Notes: generated by a model not told the origin, from the sequence alone. Shown: positions 9,848-19,390, counted from the stretch's first letter. The stretch: 64,000 nucleotides of DNA from Phyllobacterium brassicacearum (GCF_003010955.1 NZ_PGGO01000001.1:372001-436000); one strand, 5' to 3'. Made by a program: numbers and translations.

Positions 9848-10705
9848 TCAGGCCAGAGCGGGCATGGTCGCCACGGGATTGCTGCCATGCTTTTCGAGAA
9901 AAGCGAGCATCTTTTCAAGATCGTGAACACCGCCCATGACGTAATCGCCTGCGTGAATGCCCCCGGAGATATAGAGCGCGTCTATCCCAAAGAGGTCGGC
10001 ACCTTTGATGTCCGTCAGCATACCATCGCCGATGGCAAGGACACGGGAACGATCGACGGACTTGTCCCGAACTTCTTCGGCGGCAGCAACCGCGGCGTCG
10101 TAGATGGGGCGATGCGGCTTGCCTGCAATCAAGGTACGACCGCCAAGCTGACCATAATCGCGGGCGAGCGCGCCGGCACACCAGATCAACCGATCACCGC
10201 GCTCGACGACGATATCCGGGTTGGCACAGATGAAGGGCATATTGCGCGAGCGAAAGCGGGTCAGCATCTCGGAATAGTCTTCCGGCGTTTCCGTCTCATC
10301 GTCAAAAAAGCCCGTGCAAACGACGACGTCAGCTTCGCGCTCTTCCACGAGCTCAATATCCAGGCCGTCGTACAGGCTTTCGTCGCGATCCGGTCCGAGA
10401 TGGAACACATGGCGCGGCGCGTTCCGGATCAGCTCGCGCGTCACATCGCCTGAAGTCACGATGCGGTCATAGGACGTCTCGGGCACGCCGAGAGAGTGGA
10501 TCTGTTGAGCCACACCGGCAAAAGGGCGCGGCGCATTGGTGATGAGCACGACTGTCAGACCGGCCTGACGCGCGCGCGACAAGGCTTCAGACGCGGACGT
10601 AAACGAATCGACACCATTGTGCAGAACACCCCAGACGTCGCACAGAAGCACATCATAGCGATCCATCAATGCGTCGAGGCGCTGCAAATGTAGCATGGCG
10701 TTCAT
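9848..10705 (-). CDS. Class IIA HAD-superfamily hydrolase (TIGR01459 type)
   Basis: A 285-residue NagD-like HAD protein. Motif I is LCDVWGVLHNG around residues 21-31, with nucleophile Asp23; the second aspartate of the usual DxD is tryptophan (Asp-Val-Trp). Motif II is VVLITNAPRP, the capping domain follows, motif III is IAGKPHRPIYDAA and motif IV is AIGDGMLTDIKGA. These are the features of the TIGR01459 subfamily common in Alphaproteobacteria next to ribF. The substrate is unknown; the pairing with ribF suggests, without proving, a phosphatase acting on a flavin pathway metabolite. A second ATG three codons in is an alternative start. Confidence 0.9.
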   Translation of the reverse strand: MNAMLHLQRLDALMDRYDVLLCDVWGVLHNGVDSFTSASEALSRARQAGLTVVLITNAPRPFAGVAQQIHSLGVPETSYDRIVTSGDVTRELIRNAPRHVFHLGPDRDESLYDGLDIELVEEREADVVVCTGFFDDETETPEDYSEMLTRFRSRNMPFICANPDIVVERGDRLIWCAGALARDYGQLGGRTLIAGKPHRPIYDAAVAAAEEVRDKSVDRSRVLAIGDGMLTDIKGADLFGIDALYISGGIHAGDYVMGGVHDLEKMLAFLEKHGSNPVATMPALA

Positions 10706-10809
10706 GCCAATCCTTTCAGAAGACGGGTAGTGACCCCAGGTCCGGGAGATGCCATCGCTTAGCCGATCAGGCCAATCGTGTCACGCGGGATTGTATTGTC
10801 AGGGTTAGA

Positions 10810-11145
10810 TCAGGCTGCCGCCTTCGTGGCGCGACGCCGCGTTAGCCGTTCACCGCATTCGCCGAGCACGTCGACCAGCGTTCGCAGCCGCTGCCCCTCC
10901 TCGGTGAGACTGTATTCGACACGCACCGGAACTTCGGGAAAGACGGTCCGTCTCACATAGCCCGCTTCTTCGAGCGCCCGCAGGTCCAGCGTCAGCATAC
11001 GCTGCGAAATCTTAGGCATGTCGCGGCGGAGATCGCTGAAGCGCTTCGTGCCTTCCAGCAGATAATAGATCAGCAGGATACGCCAGCGTCCGGCAAGCAC
11101 CAGCATGGCGTTCTCCACGGGGCAATGCGAAACCAGTTCTTTCAT
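10810..11145 (-). CDS. HxlR-family transcriptional regulator
   Basis: A 111-residue winged-helix protein: CPVENAMLVLAGRWR at residues 8-22, then the recognition helix region (FSDLRRDMPKISQRML) and wing (GYVRRTVFPEVPVRVEY). Cys8 lies where several HxlR/DUF24 regulators carry a redox- or quinone-sensing cysteine. It is transcribed away from a glutathione S-transferase gene at 11282, and the 136-base divergent region contains a 17-bp near-palindrome (11170-11186) suited to a dimeric HxlR protein. Likely represses its own gene and the GST in response to electrophiles; that role is inferred from the context. Confidence 0.9.
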   Translation of the reverse strand: MKELVSHCPVENAMLVLAGRWRILLIYYLLEGTKRFSDLRRDMPKISQRMLTLDLRALEEAGYVRRTVFPEVPVRVEYSLTEEGQRLRTLVDVLGECGERLTRRRATKAAA

Positions 11146-11169
11146 TTCGTTCTAACCGTTTGTTATGTT

Positions 11170-11186
11170 GGTATAAAATTTGTACC
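11170..11186. promoter_or_regulatory. Candidate HxlR operator
   Basis: GGTATAAAATTTGTACC is a 17-bp dyad matching at 7 of 8 arm positions around a central A. It sits 25 bases upstream of the HxlR start in the divergent region. The other HxlR locus of this window has a dyad of identical length and ends (GGT...ACC) at 19391-19407. Confidence 0.55.
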
Positions 11187-11281
11187 ATCATGACATTTTT
11201 GTGCCTTCTTTACAATAGTAACCGCCATCGCCATGTTGCTTTTCACCGCGGTTCGACAACTCAAATTCGAGGAATTGGAAA

Positions 11282-11986
11282 ATGGAACCTGTACTGTTTT
11301 ATGGAGTGCCGCATGGCTGCTCCTTCGGATCGATCGTTGCTCTCGAATGGCTCGGACAACCGTATCGCCTGAGCCGGATCGACATGCTGGCAAAGTCGAA
11401 AAGCAACATCTACGCACGCTTCAACAGCAAGCAGCAGACGCCCACACTGCTTCTGGAAAATGGCAAGCCGCTCAGCGAGAGCTTCGCTATCCTGCAGAAC
11501 ATCGCTGCACGTGATCTCACCCGGAAGTTGGGCTTCGCTCAGGGAACGGAAGGGCACGACCGGCTTAACCAGATGCTCGCCTATTTGCATACGAGCTTCC
11601 ACTCGGCCTTTGCACCGGCCTGGACGGCTTTCAAGCTTATGGAAGGCGACCCGGCTATCCAGTTGCTGCGTGACCTGGCTCGGGAGAAAGCAGCGGAGGG
11701 CTATTCTTTCCTGCAGTCGCACCTGAGCGGCCGCGAATGGCTCGTCGGTGAGAACAAGACAATCGCCGATGCCTATCTCATTGGCATAGCCCGCTGGGGA
11801 GAGGACCTGCAGCTTTTCGACCTGAAGCGTGAATATCCGGAACTTTACGGCTATCTGCATAAGCTCGAGGCCGACAAGGCGGTGATCTTCGCCCATGCCA
11901 TCGAGGACGGCAAACCGGCCGTCTCAAGCGGCCAGTTCCTCGGCCACATCGGACTTGATGACATCGCGCCGCGCCTCGCGGCCTGA
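11282..11986 (+). CDS. Glutathione S-transferase family protein
   Basis: A 234-residue cytosolic protein with an N-terminal thioredoxin-like domain (MEPVLFYGVPHGCSFGSIVALEWLG; Cys13 or Ser15 is the likely catalytic position), the cis-proline segment QQTPTLLLENGKPLSES (residues about 50-66) that binds the glutathione gamma-glutamyl group, and an all-helical C-terminal domain with LVGENKTIADAYLIG. GAGGAATTGGAAA before the ATG provides a ribosome site. It should conjugate or reduce electrophiles with glutathione. The divergent HxlR gene points to induction by electrophiles or quinones. An imperfect hairpin at 12002-12028 follows. Confidence 0.92.
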   Translation: MEPVLFYGVPHGCSFGSIVALEWLGQPYRLSRIDMLAKSKSNIYARFNSKQQTPTLLLENGKPLSESFAILQNIAARDLTRKLGFAQGTEGHDRLNQMLAYLHTSFHSAFAPAWTAFKLMEGDPAIQLLRDLAREKAAEGYSFLQSHLSGREWLVGENKTIADAYLIGIARWGEDLQLFDLKREYPELYGYLHKLEADKAVIFAHAIEDGKPAVSSGQFLGHIGLDDIAPRLAA

Positions 11987-12001
11987 GCGCATTTCGACCC
12001 C

Positions 12002-12028
12002 GATCCATCGGCCAAACGCCGGTGGATC
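12002..12028 (+). terminator. Hairpin after the GST gene
   Basis: GATCCATCGGC (12002-12012) and GCCGGTGGATC (12018-12028) pair at 10 of 11 positions around CAAAC, 16 bases past the GST stop. There is no T-run, so it may slow or protect the transcript end rather than terminate. Confidence 0.4.
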
Positions 12029-12048
12029 AATGGGCAGCGTGCTTCCAA

Positions 12049-12087
12049 TTGACAACATACATATGAACAAGTATCGATATGTTCGTC
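12049..12087 (+). promoter_or_regulatory. Promoter with SmtB/ArsR-type operator for the zinc exporter operon
   Basis: TTGACA at 12049-12054 is followed after 17 bases by TATCGA (12072-12077), a plausible -35/-10 pair. Overlapping it, GAACA (12065-12069) and TGTTC (12080-12084) form a dyad, ATATGAACA...TATGTTCGT, like the GAACA/TGTTC half-sites of SmtB/CzrA-type zinc repressors. A repressor bound here would block polymerase. This placement also argues that translation starts at ATG 12105 and not earlier. Confidence 0.55.
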
Positions 12088-12104
12088 AAATGAAAGAGCG
12101 AGCC

Positions 12105-13127
12105 ATGGCGCATTCCCACGAAGGTCGCGATCACACACCGAAAATCACCACGGACAATCAGCGCAAGGTTCTGATTGCCTTCTTCATTACCTTCGTGTTC
12201 ATGATCGTCGAGGTCATTGGCGGGCTGCTGTCGGGCTCACTCGCTCTGATTGCCGATGCCGGCCACATGGTGACCGATGCCGCCGCCCTCGCCCTCGCCT
12301 TTGCAGCATTTCATTTTGGCAAGCGCGCGGCAGACGAACGCCGAACCTTCGGTTATCTCCGGTTCGAAGTCATTGCCGGATTGATAAACGCCATTGCACT
12401 TTTCGCCATTCTGGTCTGGATCACGATCGAAGCGATCGATCGCTTCCGCAATCCGGGTGAAGTTCTGGCCGGTCCAATGCTTGTGGTGGCAACGATCGGA
12501 CTGCTGGTCAACATGGCAGTGTTCTGGATCCTGACCCGCGGCGATAGTGAACACGTCAATATCAAGGGCGCCGTGCTGCATGTCCTCGGCGATCTGCTCG
12601 GCTCCGTTGGCACAATCATCGCCGCCATTGTTATCTACTATACAGGGTGGACGCCGATCGACCCGATCCTCTCGGTCTTCGTCTGCCTGCTGATCCTGCG
12701 CAGTGCCTGGGCACTGTTGCGAAATTCATTGCATATCCTTCTCGAAGGTGCGCCGGCAAATGCCGCGCCAGAGGAGATAGAGCAATACCTGAAGAGCACA
12801 GTTCCCAGTCTTGCCAATGTCCGCCACGTGCATGTCTGGATGATCACATCCGGCAAGGCCTTGGCCACTTTGCACGTGCAGCCGCAGCCGGATGCCGACC
12901 CGCGACTCCTGGTGAAGGCTGTCGAGAAGGAACTAGTGGCGAAGTTCGACATCGAGCACGCGACCATCGCCATCGATTGGCCGGATACCGCCGCCGATGA
13001 TTGCTGTCTTGGGGCGAATGCGACCGCAGGCAACGATCATGGCCACAGCCATCATCATGACGAAGACGACCACAGCGATCACGATCATGGGGTCCATGCC
13101 CATAGTCACGAAGGCCACAAGCATTGA
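12105..13127 (+). CDS. Cation diffusion facilitator, Zn2+/Co2+/Cd2+ exporter (CzcD/ZitB type)
   Basis: Inner-membrane proton antiporter expelling divalent metals. The 340-residue protein has six membrane segments in the first ~200 residues. The second contains GSLALIADAGHMVTDAAAL with the HxxxD metal ligands, matched by a second HxxxD (HVLGDLLG) in the fifth. A cytoplasmic domain follows (VRHVHVWMITSGK), and the C-terminal tail is a histidine/aspartate-rich metal-binding stretch with repeated HSHHHDEDDHSDHDH-type runs; the N-terminus also has a His motif. Earlier in-frame starts lie inside the promoter, so ATG 12105 is chosen. The stop overlaps the TTG start of the arsR-type gene, indicating one operon under zinc control. 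Confidence 0.94.
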   Translation: MAHSHEGRDHTPKITTDNQRKVLIAFFITFVFMIVEVIGGLLSGSLALIADAGHMVTDAAALALAFAAFHFGKRAADERRTFGYLRFEVIAGLINAIALFAILVWITIEAIDRFRNPGEVLAGPMLVVATIGLLVNMAVFWILTRGDSEHVNIKGAVLHVLGDLLGSVGTIIAAIVIYYTGWTPIDPILSVFVCLLILRSAWALLRNSLHILLEGAPANAAPEEIEQYLKSTVPSLANVRHVHVWMITSGKALATLHVQPQPDADPRLLVKAVEKELVAKFDIEHATIAIDWPDTAADDCCLGANATAGNDHGHSHHHDEDDHSDHDHGVHAHSHEGHKH

Positions 13128-13438
13128 GCAAGCCGACGGTCCCCTCTCAGCTTGATACGACGATCCTGGCCGAAACATTCCGCCTGCTCGGCGATTCAAC
13201 GCGCCTGCGTATCCTGTTCTTCTGTCTGGAATCACCAAGGTCAGTGGGTGACATCGCGGCAAGCCTCGACCTTTCGCAGTCGCTCGTCAGCCATCACCTG
13301 CGACTGCTGCGCGGTGCACGGCTGGTGCGTGGCAACCGGCAGGCAAAGCAAATCTTCTACGAACTTGCCGACAAGCACGTCAGCGACATGCTCGTCGATA
13401 TGGCCCATCACGTATGCGAAGAAAGCGGCGAGGAATAG
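13124..13438 (+). CDS. ArsR/SmtB-family zinc-responsive repressor
   Basis: A 104-residue winged-helix repressor. The helix-turn-helix is VGDIAASLDLSQSLVSHHL (about residues 41-59). The C-terminal helix carries Asp83, His85, His96 and Glu99, exactly the DxH-x10-HxxE spacing of the alpha-5 zinc site of SmtB and CzrA. There is no CxC arsenic site. Start is TTG at 13124, overlapping the exporter's TGA by TTGA, so translation is probably coupled. Expected behaviour: binds the dyad at 12065-12084 without metal and releases it when zinc (or cobalt/cadmium) binds, switching on the exporter. Confidence 0.92.
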   Translation: MSKPTVPSQLDTTILAETFRLLGDSTRLRILFFCLESPRSVGDIAASLDLSQSLVSHHLRLLRGARLVRGNRQAKQIFYELADKHVSDMLVDMAHHVCEESGEE

Positions 13439-13616
13439 GACCTTCCGGACCGCTTGTATCATTGCCGTCCGTGACTACGCTGATATCCACCACTGCAACT
13501 TCACTGCTTCATCGTCGTTTCACATTTGTGTGGAATGAGTCGCCGTTGTCGCATTTGCTGACAGTGACCTTTCCGGAATTTCCGGCTCGTAGAAAAAGAT
13601 TTAAGCGATGCTTTCC

Positions 13617-13645
13617 CTTGACTCTTCAGCGCCATCCCACTATCT
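13617..13645 (+). promoter_or_regulatory. RpoH-type heat-shock promoter of groESL
   Basis: CTTGA at 13617-13621 and ACTATCT at 13639-13645, with 18 bases between CTTG and the -10 element, match the alphaproteobacterial sigma-32 pattern (CTTG, then CYTATNT) at all but one position. CIRCE starts 11 bases downstream, at the expected transcription start. The stretch 13439-13616 between the zinc repressor and this promoter shows no gene. Confidence 0.65.
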
Positions 13646-13655
13646 CCGGCCGCAG

Positions 13656-13682
13656 TTAGCACTCACCCACGCCGAGTGCTAA
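13656..13682 (+). promoter_or_regulatory. CIRCE operator (HrcA binding site)
   Basis: TTAGCACTC (13656-13664), nine bases, then GAGTGCTAA (13674-13682): a perfect match to the CIRCE consensus. It lies 60 bases upstream of the groES start. HrcA binding here represses groESL until GroEL is titrated by unfolded protein. Together with the RpoH-type promoter this gives dual heat-shock control. Confidence 0.97.
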
Positions 13683-13742
13683 TAACGCGAATGGCCAGCT
13701 GTTCGCGACATCGTTTTGACACCAACATCAAGGGTTCTAACC

Positions 13743-14039
13743 ATGGCCAAAACCAAGTTCCGCCCGCTTCATGACCGCGTCGTTGTGCGCCGCGTCGAAT
13801 CCGAAGCAAAGACTGCAGGCGGCATCATCATTCCGGATACTGCCAAGGAAAAGCCACAGGAAGGCGAAGTCATCGCTGTAGGCACCGGCGCTCGTGACGA
13901 AGCCGGCAAGCTCGTACCACTCGATGTCAAGGCAGGCGATTTGATCCTGTTCGGCAAGTGGTCCGGTACGGAAGTCAAGATCGGCGGCGAAGACCTGCTG
14001 ATCATGAAGGAATCCGACATTCTGGGCATCCTCGGCTAA
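13743..14039 (+). CDS. groES: Co-chaperonin GroES (Cpn10)
   Basis: The 98-residue lid of the GroEL chaperonin. It starts [20 protein letters not shown], carries the mobile-loop segment [19 protein letters not shown] (about residues 20-38) that contacts GroEL, the GTGARDEAG segment and the C-terminal [13 protein letters not shown]...ESDILGILG. Length and sequence are standard. It is followed after 63 bases by groEL, in the usual operon order. Control is by CIRCE and an RpoH-type promoter. Confidence 0.98.
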   Translation: MAKTKFRPLHDRVVVRRVESEAKTAGGIIIPDTAKEKPQEGEVIAVGTGARDEAGKLVPLDVKAGDLILFGKWSGTEVKIGGEDLLIMKESDILGILG

Positions 14040-15749
<1,710 letters not shown>

Positions 15750-15773
15750 GAAGTCCTGTCCCAGCGATGTAAG

Positions 15774-15803
15774 AAAAAGGCGGGTTTCGACCCGCCTTTT
15801 TTT
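15774..15803. terminator. Strong terminator, groESL / ars convergent
   Basis: GGCGGGT (15779-15785) and ACCCGCC (15790-15796) close a stable TTCG tetraloop. The stem is flanked by A5 and T7, so it works in both directions between groEL and the convergent arsH. Confidence 0.93.
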
Positions 15804-15818
15804 GTTGAGCAGTTTCGT

Positions 15819-16526
15819 TCAGATCGAGTTGAGCTTTACGCGCTCTTCCAGTTTCGCCGCATCTTCCTTGCGCTCGCTGTAACGGCTGGTCAGGTAAGAT
15901 GATGCACCGCGCGTCAAAAGAGTAAATTTGACCAATTCCTCCGTCACGTCGACAACCCGGTCGTAATAGGATGACGGTTTCATACGCCCGGCCTCGTCAA
16001 ACTCCTGGTAAACTTTGGCAACCGATGATTGATTGGGGATGGTAATCATCCGCATCCAGCGCCCCAAAACCCGCATCTGGTTTACTGCGTTGAAAGACTG
16101 CGAGCCGCCGGAAACCTGCATCACAGCAAGCGTCCGCCCCTGCGTCGGGCGGATCGACCCCATGGCAAGGGGTATCCAATCAATCTGGGATTTCATCACG
16201 CCCGACATCGCTCCGTGCCGCTCCGGGCTGACCCAGACCTGTCCTTCCGACCAAAGAGAGAGTTCACGTAGTTCCTGAACTTTGAGGTGATTGCTCGGTG
16301 CTCCGTCGGGAAGCGGCAGACCGGAGGGATCGAACACTCGGGTTTCTGCCCCGAGGGCTTTCAACAGACGCTCGGCCTCCCGCGCGAGAAACCGGCTATA
16401 GGACCGTTCCCGCAGCGAGCCGTAGAGCAGAAGGATACGCGGCGCATGGGCTGAAAACGGGACGGACAGTTTTTCCCTGTCGATTGCGTCGAAGCTTCCA
16501 CTGTCCACATTCGGAAGGTCAGACAC
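15819..16526 (-). CDS. arsH: ArsH, NADPH-dependent FMN reductase / organoarsenical oxidase
   Basis: A 235-residue flavodoxin-like protein with the FMN phosphate loop [12 protein letters not shown] (about residues 34-45), the ArsH hallmark [21 protein letters not shown], and [16 protein letters not shown]. ArsH enzymes oxidise trivalent methyl- and aryl-arsenicals and reduce quinones or azo dyes with NADPH. It is the last gene of the arsenic operon, overlapping the end of the glutaredoxin-type arsC by 8 bases. Identification is secure; the physiological substrate is from family knowledge. Confidence 0.95.
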   Translation of the reverse strand: MSDLPNVDSGSFDAIDREKLSVPFSAHAPRILLLYGSLRERSYSRFLAREAERLLKALGAETRVFDPSGLPLPDGAPSNHLKVQELRELSLWSEGQVWVSPERHGAMSGVMKSQIDWIPLAMGSIRPTQGRTLAVMQVSGGSQSFNAVNQMRVLGRWMRMITIPNQSSVAKVYQEFDEAGRMKPSSYYDRVVDVTEELVKFTLLTRGASSYLTSRYSERKEDAAKLEERVKLNSI

Positions 16527-16935
16527 GGTCCCTTCCCTTCGACGTTACAACCTCGCCATCCTCCTTGGTGAATTGCTCCATGGGATTATCAAGCAATTCC
16601 AGCACCAGTTCAGACGGACGGCACAGCTTCGTCCCCTTGGGGGTCACAACAATCGGACGGTTCATAAGGATCGGATGCTCACCGATGAAATCGATGAGTT
16701 GGTCATCGCTCCATTTCGGGTCGTCCAGGTTGAGCTCGGCATAAGGTGTTCCCCGTTCTCGCAGAATACTACGAACACTGCCGCCCATCGCTGCGATCAA
16801 CTCCACGATCTTCTCCCGGCTCGGCGGCGCTTTCAGATAGTTGATGACTACCGGTTCCTCTCCGCTCTGACGGATCATTTCGAGGACATTGCGTGAGGTG
16901 CCACAGGCAGGATTATGATAGATCGTGATAGTCAT
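16519..16935 (-). CDS. arsC: Glutaredoxin-dependent arsenate reductase (ArsC, R773 type)
   Basis: A 138-residue protein of the ArsC/Spx fold: catalytic Cys11 in [11 protein letters not shown] (residues 6-16), followed by the [11 protein letters not shown] segment and the anion-binding arginines of the ERGTPY and [18 protein letters not shown] motifs. It reduces arsenate to arsenite using glutathione and glutaredoxin. Its ATG overlaps the acr3 stop (ATGA), showing tight coupling in the ars operon. The same operon also encodes a second, unrelated arsenate reductase of the low-molecular-weight phosphatase type. Confidence 0.95.
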   Translation of the reverse strand: MTITIYHNPACGTSRNVLEMIRQSGEEPVVINYLKAPPSREKIVELIAAMGGSVRSILRERGTPYAELNLDDPKWSDDQLIDFIGEHPILMNRPIVVTPKGTKLCRPSELVLELLDNPMEQFTKEDGEVVTSKGRDRV

Positions 16936-17996
16936 CGGGATACACTCTCGGGTTTCAGTTTACCGCTCACGGCGGGGCCGCGCTCGTACCAGTCTTTGCT
17001 GCGATTGACGATCCATACGACTGACAGCATGACGGGAACTTCGATAAGTACGCCAACAACCGTAGCAAGCGCTGCACCCGACGTGAAGCCGAAGAGGCTG
17101 ATGGCGGCGGCGACCGCCAATTCAAAGAAGTTGCCGGCGCCGATCAACGCCGACGGACCGGCTACACAATGTTGCTCGCCCGAGACGCGATTAAGCAGAT
17201 AAGCCAGGCCCGAGTTAAAATAGACCTGAATAAGGATCGGAACGGCGAGCAAAGCGATGATCAGCGGCTGTGCAATGATCTGCTCGCCCTGAAAGCCAAA
17301 CAGGAGGACAAGGGTGGCAAGCAGCGCAAGGAGGGAATAAGGCTGGATAATTTTCAGAACATCGTTCAGAGCACCCTCGCCCTTTCCATCCAGAATGCGT
17401 CTCCGAAGAATTTGCGCCACGATGACCGGTACGACGATGTAGAGAATGACGGAGATGACGAGCGTATCCCACGGCACCGTGATGGAAGAGAGCCCGAGCA
17501 GCAGTCCGATAACAGGCGCGAAAGCCACGATCATGATGGCATCGTTCAGCGCCACCTGGCTCAAGGTGAAATTGGGCTCTCCCCTTGTGAGGTTCGACCA
17601 GACGAAAACCATGGCCGTGCACGGTGCTGCCGCAAGAATGATCAGACCTGCGATATAGGAATCGATCTGTGCGTCCGGCAGATATGGCCGGAAAAGCCAG
17701 CCGATGAAGAGCCAGCCAAGAAGGGCCATGGAGAATGGCTTCACGACCCAGTTGATGAAAAGCGTGACGCTGATGCCGCGCCAGAAGCGCCCCACCTGCC
17801 TCAAAGCTGCAAAATCGACCCGCAACAGCATCGGGATGATCATCAACCAGATCAAGACTGCGATCGGGATGTTGACCCTGGCAATCTCGGCCGACCCGAT
17901 AGCATGAAAAACTCCTGGCATCAGATGGCCAAGTCCGATGCCGGCAAAGATGCAGAGACTAACCCAAAGGGTCAGATAACGCCCGAATAAGGACAT
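16932..17996 (-). CDS. acr3: Arsenite efflux transporter, ACR3 family
   Basis: Inner-membrane exporter of As(III), driven by the proton gradient. The 354 residues contain about ten hydrophobic segments. The family signature AAAPCTAMVFVWSNLTRG places the essential cysteine at residue 126 in the fourth segment, and a glutamate-containing NFFELAVAAAISLFG occurs in the ninth. It is not an ArsB-type protein. It starts 2 bases after the stop of the phosphatase-type arsC and its end overlaps the next arsC. Often labelled arsB in annotations; ACR3 is the correct family. Confidence 0.96.
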   Translation of the reverse strand: MSLFGRYLTLWVSLCIFAGIGLGHLMPGVFHAIGSAEIARVNIPIAVLIWLMIIPMLLRVDFAALRQVGRFWRGISVTLFINWVVKPFSMALLGWLFIGWLFRPYLPDAQIDSYIAGLIILAAAPCTAMVFVWSNLTRGEPNFTLSQVALNDAIMIVAFAPVIGLLLGLSSITVPWDTLVISVILYIVVPVIVAQILRRRILDGKGEGALNDVLKIIQPYSLLALLATLVLLFGFQGEQIIAQPLIIALLAVPILIQVYFNSGLAYLLNRVSGEQHCVAGPSALIGAGNFFELAVAAAISLFGFTSGAALATVVGVLIEVPVMLSVVWIVNRSKDWYERGPAVSGKLKPESVSR

Positions 17997-17998
17997 GA

Positions 17999-18523
17999 TC
18001 AGGTGGCCTGTCGCCTGGCGGCCGTTGATCCATCGAGCGAGCCGATACCGTGCAGATGCGTGTGCAAGGACATGTGATCAATCGATTCCAGCGGTAGATT
18101 GAGAAACGACATGATGCGGTTCTTCAGATAGCGCGCAGCGGTCGAGAAGGCAGTCTCCTTGTCGATTTCGCTTCCTTCGAATGTGGCAGGATCCTCGATA
18201 CCCCAATGGGCTGTCATCGGATGGCCCGGCCAGACGGGGCAAGACTCTCCTGCAGCATCGTCGCAGACCGTGAAGATGAAATCCATCTGCGGGGCGTCGG
18301 ACGCCGCAAAGACATCCCAGCTCTTCGAGCTAAAGCCCTCGTTCGGATAGCCCATGGCATCCAGGACTTTCAGGGCCATCGGGTGTACCGTGCCTTTAGG
18401 CTGACTTCCTGCAGAGTAAGCCCTGAAGAGACCCTTGCCCTCCGTATTGAGGATGGATTCGGCAATGATCGAACGGGCTGAATTCCCGGTGCATAAAAAC
18501 AGCACATTATAAGCGTCAGGCAT
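17999..18523 (-). CDS. arsC: Low-molecular-weight phosphatase-type arsenate reductase
   Basis: A 174-residue protein with the tyrosine phosphatase P-loop CTGNSARS (Cys11 to Ser18), the later cysteine of VCDDAAGESCPVWPG and the conserved HWGIEDPA. It reduces arsenate to arsenite through a cysteine relay, usually with thioredoxin or glutaredoxin as partner. The C-terminus after NRIMSFLNLPLESID is a roughly 30-residue extension with HTHLHG, longer than the classical enzyme. ATG 18523 is used: it overlaps the arsR stop by 8 bases, and longer forms would run back into arsR. Second arsenate reductase of this operon. Confidence 0.93.
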   Translation of the reverse strand: MPDAYNVLFLCTGNSARSIIAESILNTEGKGLFRAYSAGSQPKGTVHPMALKVLDAMGYPNEGFSSKSWDVFAASDAPQMDFIFTVCDDAAGESCPVWPGHPMTAHWGIEDPATFEGSEIDKETAFSTAARYLKNRIMSFLNLPLESIDHMSLHTHLHGIGSLDGSTAARRQAT

Positions 18524-18875
18524 CGCAGCAGGCTCCCGAAGTTGTGTTGAGACAAGATAATGACTGCAGCAGAGGTGCACAGATTTCGGGCTGTCCCCCG
18601 CAGCAATCCTCAAGCAGGAACGCTATGAGATCACGAATCACGGCGTGATTTGCGCGATAGATGACGTTCCGGCCATCCCGTTCCGCACCAATCAATCCGG
18701 ATCTGGCAAGGATCGAGAGATTGGTCGAGGTGGTGTTTTGCCGTCCGTCAATAGCCTCGGCAATTTCACCGGCAGCGAGCCCGCTCTCTCCAGCCCTGAT
18801 AAGCAAGCGAAAGATATCCAGCCTTGTGGATTGAGAAATGGCGTCAAGCGCTTCAAGTGCATTATTAATATCCAT
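18516..18875 (-). CDS. arsR: ArsR-family arsenite-responsive repressor
   Basis: A 119-residue winged-helix repressor with recognition helix RQNTTSTNLSILARSGLI (about 45-62). The usual ELCVCDL site of classical ArsR is absent; instead there is a C-terminal cysteine cluster: Cys91, Cys92 and Cys99 (EDCCGGQPEIC), then Cys107, Cys116 and Cys117. This resembles the C-terminal As(III) site of Acidithiobacillus-type ArsR, with one extra residue in the spacing. First gene of the ars operon, self-regulated through the dyad at 18875-18904. No ribosome site precedes the ATG and the operator touches it, so a leaderless or very short-leader message is possible. Confidence 0.93.
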   Translation of the reverse strand: MDINNALEALDAISQSTRLDIFRLLIRAGESGLAAGEIAEAIDGRQNTTSTNLSILARSGLIGAERDGRNVIYRANHAVIRDLIAFLLEDCCGGQPEICAPLLQSLSCLNTTSGACCDA

Positions 18876-18904
18876 ATATCTAGAAAACCAGATTTATCGA
18901 TATA
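18875..18904. promoter_or_regulatory. Candidate ArsR operator of the ars operon
   Basis: TATATC (18875-18880) and GATATA (18899-18904) form a symmetric pair separated by 18 bases, covering the AT-rich stretch just upstream of and touching the arsR start. Placement fits autorepression. The arms were found by eye. Confidence 0.45.
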
Positions 18905-18935
18905 CATCAACTTCCTCTCACCCGCTTCGCAAATG

Positions 18936-19343
18936 CTATTCGGCAGCGTCTGCGAACGGCGAATGATGTTCCTTCCCGGCACGCGCAGCATCAAAGCGCG
19001 CGCGGGCTTCCCGGACGCGCTGCTCATTCTTGATCGCCCAATCACCGAGCGCCTTGACCGGCACGAGAAGATCACGCCCGAGGTCGGTCAGCTCGTAATC
19101 CACCCGTGGTGGAATGGTGGGAAAGACCGTCCGTGTGACAAACCCGTCGCGTTCCAACCCGCGTAATGTGCTCGTCAGCATCTTCTGCGAGATCCCGTCG
19201 ATGGTGCGCTTCAGCTCATTGAACCGCATTGAACCATTACCGAGATATTTCACGACCATCACAGTCCATTTGTCGCCAACACGCGCCAAAAGATGATGAA
19301 CCGCCGTACATGCGGGGGTTACTTCAAAGTGATCTGGTTTCAA
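18936..19343 (-). CDS. HxlR-family transcriptional regulator
   Basis: A 135-residue winged-helix protein. I place the start at TTG 19343, because GGAGG stands 7 bases before it and the residues upstream do not resemble the family. Conserved stretch: ACTAVHHLLARVGDKWT with Cys12, the usual redox-sensing position in HxlR regulators, then FNELKRTIDGISQKML and the wing GFVTRTVFPTIPPRVDYEL. It is divergent from an FMN reductase and a GST, the same kind of targets as YodB/HypR/QorR regulators. Probably represses them until quinones or disulfide stress modify the cysteine; this is inference from family and context. Confidence 0.9.
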   Translation of the reverse strand: MKPDHFEVTPACTAVHHLLARVGDKWTVMVVKYLGNGSMRFNELKRTIDGISQKMLTSTLRGLERDGFVTRTVFPTIPPRVDYELTDLGRDLLVPVKALGDWAIKNEQRVREARARFDAARAGKEHHSPFADAAE

Positions 19344-19390
19344 AAAAGTGCCTCCTTGCGACGATTTCGAACAGTCACTTATATAGCGCC

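Noticed and set aside
13439..13616. A gene between the zinc repressor and groES
   Set aside because: Frames here are short and lack ribosome sites; the interval ends in the groESL promoter.
17169..17990. 273-codon plus-strand frame
   Set aside because: Antisense to acr3; composition is charged and repetitive (Asp/Arg-rich), typical of a shadow of a membrane protein gene.
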